From NCBI RefSeq assembly GCF_030268225.1, contig NZ_BSQG01000002.1, forward strand, positions 611,641 to 675,640: a stretch of DNA of 64,000 nt, given 5' to 3'. This document shows positions 61,170 through 64,000 of the stretch, in pieces (within the stretch, counting starts at the first letter, position 1; each line of letters begins with the position of its first letter). The notes beneath the pieces were generated by a model that saw only the letters and a program-made list of their open reading frames with translations, was not told where the DNA came from and did no database searches. Origin of the DNA: Nocardiopsis ansamitocini (GTDB lineage Bacteria > Actinomycetota > Actinomycetes > Streptosporangiales > Streptosporangiaceae). Made by a program: the position numbers and the translations under genes.

Positions 61170-61611
61170 TGACGGGCGTCCTTTCCAAAACCCTCGGCGG
61201 ATCTGACCGCGCGGGGGAGCGGGGCCGGGGGGAACCTGGCGCTGCACGGGTGCGGGTGGGGGTTTCCCGCGGGGGCGGGCCGTGTCGCTGGCCGCGCCGG
61301 CGGTGGACGGCGGCGGCCGTCCGACCGGCTGGGCGTCATTTCCACAAGCTCTGAAGGGCGTCGACAGGCGGGAGAGGGCCGCCGCGTCCGGTGAGGTGCC
61401 TCCGGGGCGGATGCGTCTTTCCCTGTTTCTGCCGCACCCTTTCTACCATTCTCGACTATCCGCCCCCACTTGCGGAAGGTCGTGGGCCCTCCGGTCGGGG
61501 AACAGCCGTCCACCACATGCCCGGGCAGTCCGGGGACCGGTCGGGACAGGGGCTCGCCGACGCGCACGGCGCGCGGAGCCCGGGACGTGTCCTCGGTCAC
61601 ACCGTTCTCGC
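61170..61611. other. Intergenic region between the repeat-protein gene and the stalk protein gene
   Basis: About 440 bases between two minus-strand genes. It must hold the promoter of the gene at 59589-61169. A frame on the minus strand starting near 61600 has no RBS and loses coding character after about 50 residues, so it is not annotated. No clear terminator was found for the upstream repeat protein. Confidence 0.4.
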
Positions 61612-64000
61612 CTAGGTCGTTCCGTCGTTCGGATCGCCCAGCAGCGCGTCCCGGAACAAGTCGTTGATGCTGCGCGGCGGCTCCGGGGTGCTCGGGGCCT
61701 GCGTCGTCGGAGCGGGGGCGGGTGCCGGGGGGTTCTGCCGGTGGACGGTGGTGTGGCTGGACTCGCCCCCTGGGGGCGGCGGGAGAAGGTCGTCGAGCGC
61801 TGGATCGGCGGCGCGCTGGGCGTTCCAGGCGTCGATTACTCGATTGAAGAAATCTCTTTTCTCGGGGAAGCTGACGATATTTTTTTTGCCATTTTCCCCA
61901 TTGGGTATCACCGGGTTGTAGCTTCTGTTTTCTATCAGCTTTTCAATTTCACCATTACTGTGATGTTGGATTATTTTTTTGACAAGATTTGTGGAAACGT
62001 GTTTGAGGATTGGTGTGGAGTTTTTGAATTTCTGAATGGCGGCTTCTTTGGACTTGGGGTCGGGCTTGGACTTGGGGTCGGGCTTGGGGTCGGGCTTGGG
62101 CTTGGGGTCGGGCTTGGACTTGGTGGGGAGTGCGGCTGGGGTGGGGAGGAGGTTTTTGAGTGCGTCGTTGGTTTGGCGTTGGTTGTTCCATTCAGTAACG
62201 ACCTGATGAAGGAGTTCGAATTTCTTTTCTTGGCTTCTGAGTTTTTTTCTGTCTCCATCGAGGTTGATGCTCGGGTTGAAGCTCGTGTCTCTTGAGAGTT
62301 GGTCGATGGTGTTGTTTCGGTAGGCGTCGAAGATTTTGTTGATGGTTTGGTTGCTGGAGTTTTCGAGGATGGGTGCGGCGTTTTTGAGTTGCTGTATTTC
62401 GGGGATCGGGCTGGGGGTTGCGGCGCGAGTGTCGACTTCGGGGTTGATGACTGCGGATCCGGGGCTGATCGGGGCGTCGGTGCCAAAGTCGGTGTTGGGC
62501 TCCGGTAGGCCAGTGTCCGTGCTGGTGTCCATAGGGACTGGGCCGAACCCGGTGTCGGTTGCGGTGGCGCTCCACTCCATGGAGCCCTCGGGGGCGGGCC
62601 GGGATGTGCCGTCGGTGTTTGCGGGCGGGGTGAGGAGGGCGTCGAGTTCGGGATCGGTTTGGCGTTGGGCGTTCCACGAATCCCTGACTCGGGTGAGGAA
62701 GGAGTATTTATCGGCGGACCTTCGGATTTGGCTTCTGGTTCCGCTGCCGTCGAGGTCGACTCGTGGATAGAAGTTCGTTTTTTCTGCGAGTTGGTCGAGG
62801 GTGTTGTTTCGGTAGGCGTCAAGAATTTTCTGGATGGTTCGACTACTAGCATTCTTGAGGAGCGGGGTGGTTTCCTTGAAGGTGGAGATGTTTTTCTTGA
62901 GTTTTTGAATTTCTTCTTGGTCGGACCTGATGGCTTCGGGGGATTCCTGGTTGGGGGAAGTGAAAAGTTCGGGGTTGGTCCGGCGTTGGGTGTCCCAGGC
63001 AGTGGTGACCTGTTCGAGGAATGAGGCTTTATCGGCGATAATTGTAAGCTGTTTTTTGTTTCTGGTGCCGTTGAAGTCGACCTGTGGTCGGAAGTTCGTG
63101 TTTTTGGCGAGTTGTTGGATGGTTTTATTGAGGTAGGCGTCGAGGATTTTTTCGATAATTTCGCCGCTGGAATCCTTGAGGATGGGTGCGGCGTCTTTGA
63201 GTTTTTGGAAATTGGGGATTGTTGCTGGTTCTGGGAGAAGGGCGGCGAGTGCGGGGTTGGTTTGGCGTTGGTTGTTCCAGGCGGTGGCTACCTGTTCGAG
63301 GAATGAGGCTTTATTGGTGAAGCTTTGGAGTTCTTCTCTGTTTCCGGTTCTGTTGAGGTCGACTTTCGGGTGGAAGTTTTTTTCTTTGGCGAGTTGGGTG
63401 AGGTTGTTGTCGCGGTAGGAATCGAGGATTCTCTGGATGGTTTGGCTGTTGGAATCCTTGAGTATGGGTGCGGCGTTTTTGAGTTGTTGGATTTCTGGGT
63501 TTGGATTGGGGGTCGCGATGGAGATGTTCTGGAGGGATGTAAAGAGTTCGGGGCTGATTTGGCGCTGGGTGTTCCAGGCGGTGATGACCTGTTCGAGGAA
63601 TGAGGCTTTATCGGCAAGGCTTTCGAGTCGTTTTATTTTTCCGGTTTCATTGAGGTTGACTTTCGGGTGGAAGTTTTTGTTTCTAGTGAGTTGGTCGAGG
63701 GTGTTTCCTCGGTAGGCGTCGAGGATTTTTTGGACGGTTAGAACGCTGATGTCCCTGAGGAGGGGGGTGGCGTTTTTGAGTCGTTGTATCTCAGTGGTGA
63801 GGAGGCCGGAGACTGTGGGGTTGTTTTCCCAGGTGGTGAGGAGTGCGCGGGTGAGTTGGGTGCCTTGGCGTCCGTGGGTGTGGGTGTGCCAGGCGTCGTA
63901 GACCTGGGTGAGGGTGGGGTTGTGGTCGGTGGCTGCGTGGAGGAGTTGGTGGGCTTGGGTGGTGGTGAGGTGGGGGGGTGCGTTGGGGGTGGTGCGGTGG
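61612..64000 (-). CDS. C-terminal part (at least 795 aa) of a giant repeat protein, truncated by the window edge
   Basis: Reading the minus strand, one frame stays open from the window edge to the stop at 61612-61614; the Met at 62580 is internal, not the start. The visible part has six divergent repeats of about 95 residues with the pattern P-x-L-K-(x)3-S-(x)2-T-I-x-K-I-L-D-A-Y-R-x-N-T-(x)2-Q-L, then F-x-P-x-V-x-L-(N/D)-G, then K-x-x-F-L-x-x-V-x-x-A-W-(N/D)-x-Q-R. Approximate unit limits are 63792-63496, 63495-63211, 63210-62917, 62913-62401, 62400-62041 and 62040-61790. A KPDP-rich linker separates the last two (62045-62125), and the protein ends in a Pro-rich tail and SINDLFRDALLGDPND. Base composition is far more AT-rich than the rest of the window, with oligo-A/T codons (Lys, Asn, Phe). 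I do not recognise the family. Confidence 0.82.
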   Translation of the reverse strand, partial: HRTTPNAPPHLTTTQAHQLLHAATDHNPTLTQVYDAWHTHTHGRQGTQLTRALLTTWENNPTVSGLLTTEIQRLKNATPLLRDISVLTVQKILDAYRGNTLDQLTRNKNFHPKVNLNETGKIKRLESLADKASFLEQVITAWNTQRQISPELFTSLQNISIATPNPNPEIQQLKNAAPILKDSNSQTIQRILDSYRDNNLTQLAKEKNFHPKVDLNRTGNREELQSFTNKASFLEQVATAWNNQRQTNPALAALLPEPATIPNFQKLKDAAPILKDSSGEIIEKILDAYLNKTIQQLAKNTNFRPQVDFNGTRNKKQLTIIADKASFLEQVTTAWDTQRRTNPELFTSPNQESPEAIRSDQEEIQKLKKNISTFKETTPLLKNASSRTIQKILDAYRNNTLDQLAEKTNFYPRVDLDGSGTRSQIRRSADKYSFLTRVRDSWNAQRQTDPELDALLTPPANTDGTSRPAPEGSMEWSATATDTGFGPVPMDTSTDTGLPEPNTDFGTDAPISPGSAVINPEVDTRAATPSPIPEIQQLKNAAPILENSSNQTINKIFDAYRNNTIDQLSRDTSFNPSINLDGDRKKLRSQEKKFELLHQVVTEWNNQRQTNDALKNLLPTPAALPTKSKPDPKPKPDPKPDPKSKPDPKSKEAAIQKFKNSTPILKHVSTNLVKKIIQHHSNGEIEKLIENRSYNPVIPNGENGKKNIVSFPEKRDFFNRVIDAWNAQRAADPALDDLLPPPPGGESSHTTVHRQNPPAPAPAPTTQAPSTPEPPRSINDLFRDALLGDPNDGTT
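61790..63792 (-). repeat. Six ~290-bp coding repeats in the giant protein gene
   Basis: The units are clearly homologous at protein level but diverged at DNA level. The first four are the best conserved (for example DKASFLEQVxTAWN in three of them). The last two units are the most divergent and are joined by a KPDP linker. Confidence 0.85.

Noticed and set aside
61166..61600. Minus-strand frame beginning MTEDTSRAPRAV
   Set aside because: GTG start without RBS, and the product becomes random Arg/Pro-rich sequence and overlaps the start of the stalk-protein gene.
62578..62580. ATG at 62580 as the start of a 322-aa protein
   Set aside because: The same frame continues upstream without a stop to the window edge, with four more homologous repeats, so this Met is internal.
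62659..63024. Several + strand frames in 61.6-63.7 kb rich in Val, Gly, Phe
   Set aside because: They are antisense to the continuous minus-strand repeat protein and mirror its repeat pattern.

Overview
The window is very GC-rich DNA with many GTG and some TTG starts. It carries GntR, BldC-type and DUF5753 regulators, a fused MnhA/B antiporter subunit and a two-domain LysX. This points to a filamentous actinomycete, probably Nocardiopsaceae or a close relative (inferred from gene content; no rRNA is present). Most of it reads as ordinary chromosome. No rRNA, tRNA, CRISPR array, IS element or origin was recognised.

Layout. 0-4 kb: a molybdopterin S/N-oxide reductase, a CitE/malyl-CoA-lyase-like enzyme and a DoxX protein. 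4.2-6.3 kb: an OmpR/HisKA two-component pair. 6.3-13.0 kb: a complete minus-strand Mrp/Mnh Na+/H+ antiporter operon (AB fused, then C, D, E, F, G) whose C subunit has a long charged tail; a MarR gene is divergent from it. 13.9-19 kb: a DMT-type transporter, a winged-helix regulator with a membrane partner and a palindromic candidate operator, a CPBP protease and a GT4 glycosyltransferase. 19-23.1 kb: an HtrA-like protease and a second two-component pair. 23.3-29.4 kb: the accessory-looking part. It holds a Cys/acidic repeat secreted protein, a WhiJ-like regulatory cluster in which a BldC-type HTH protein stands in for the usual XRE domain, a GntR regulator, and a short Asp-rich peptide translationally coupled to a PIMT-like methyltransferase. 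That last pair is bracketed by near-identical 68-bp repeats and is my main candidate for an interesting system (aspartimide/imiditide-like RiPP).

29.4-53 kb: housekeeping and metabolic genes (sulfurtransferase, glycerol facilitator, TetR with alcohol dehydrogenase, an aldo/keto reductase remnant, a HelD-type helicase, a class IV aminotransferase, a small secreted protein, DUF998 with lysX, a universal stress protein, an extradiol dioxygenase, prfC, a quinone oxidoreductase, an SDR) and a CPBP-DesK-NarL-membrane-protein operon. 53-61 kb: a cell-surface set with a membrane beta-propeller-like protein, an LPXTG protein with 12 VDPP repeats, a DUF11-like anchored protein, a beta-helix tandem AAA+ ATPase and a Ser/Gly/Pro-rich membrane protein. 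61.6-64 kb: a reading frame on the minus strand stays open to the window edge and encodes at least 795 residues with six ~95-residue repeats. It is strikingly AT-richer than everything else and looks like the C-terminal part of a giant, probably acquired, protein.
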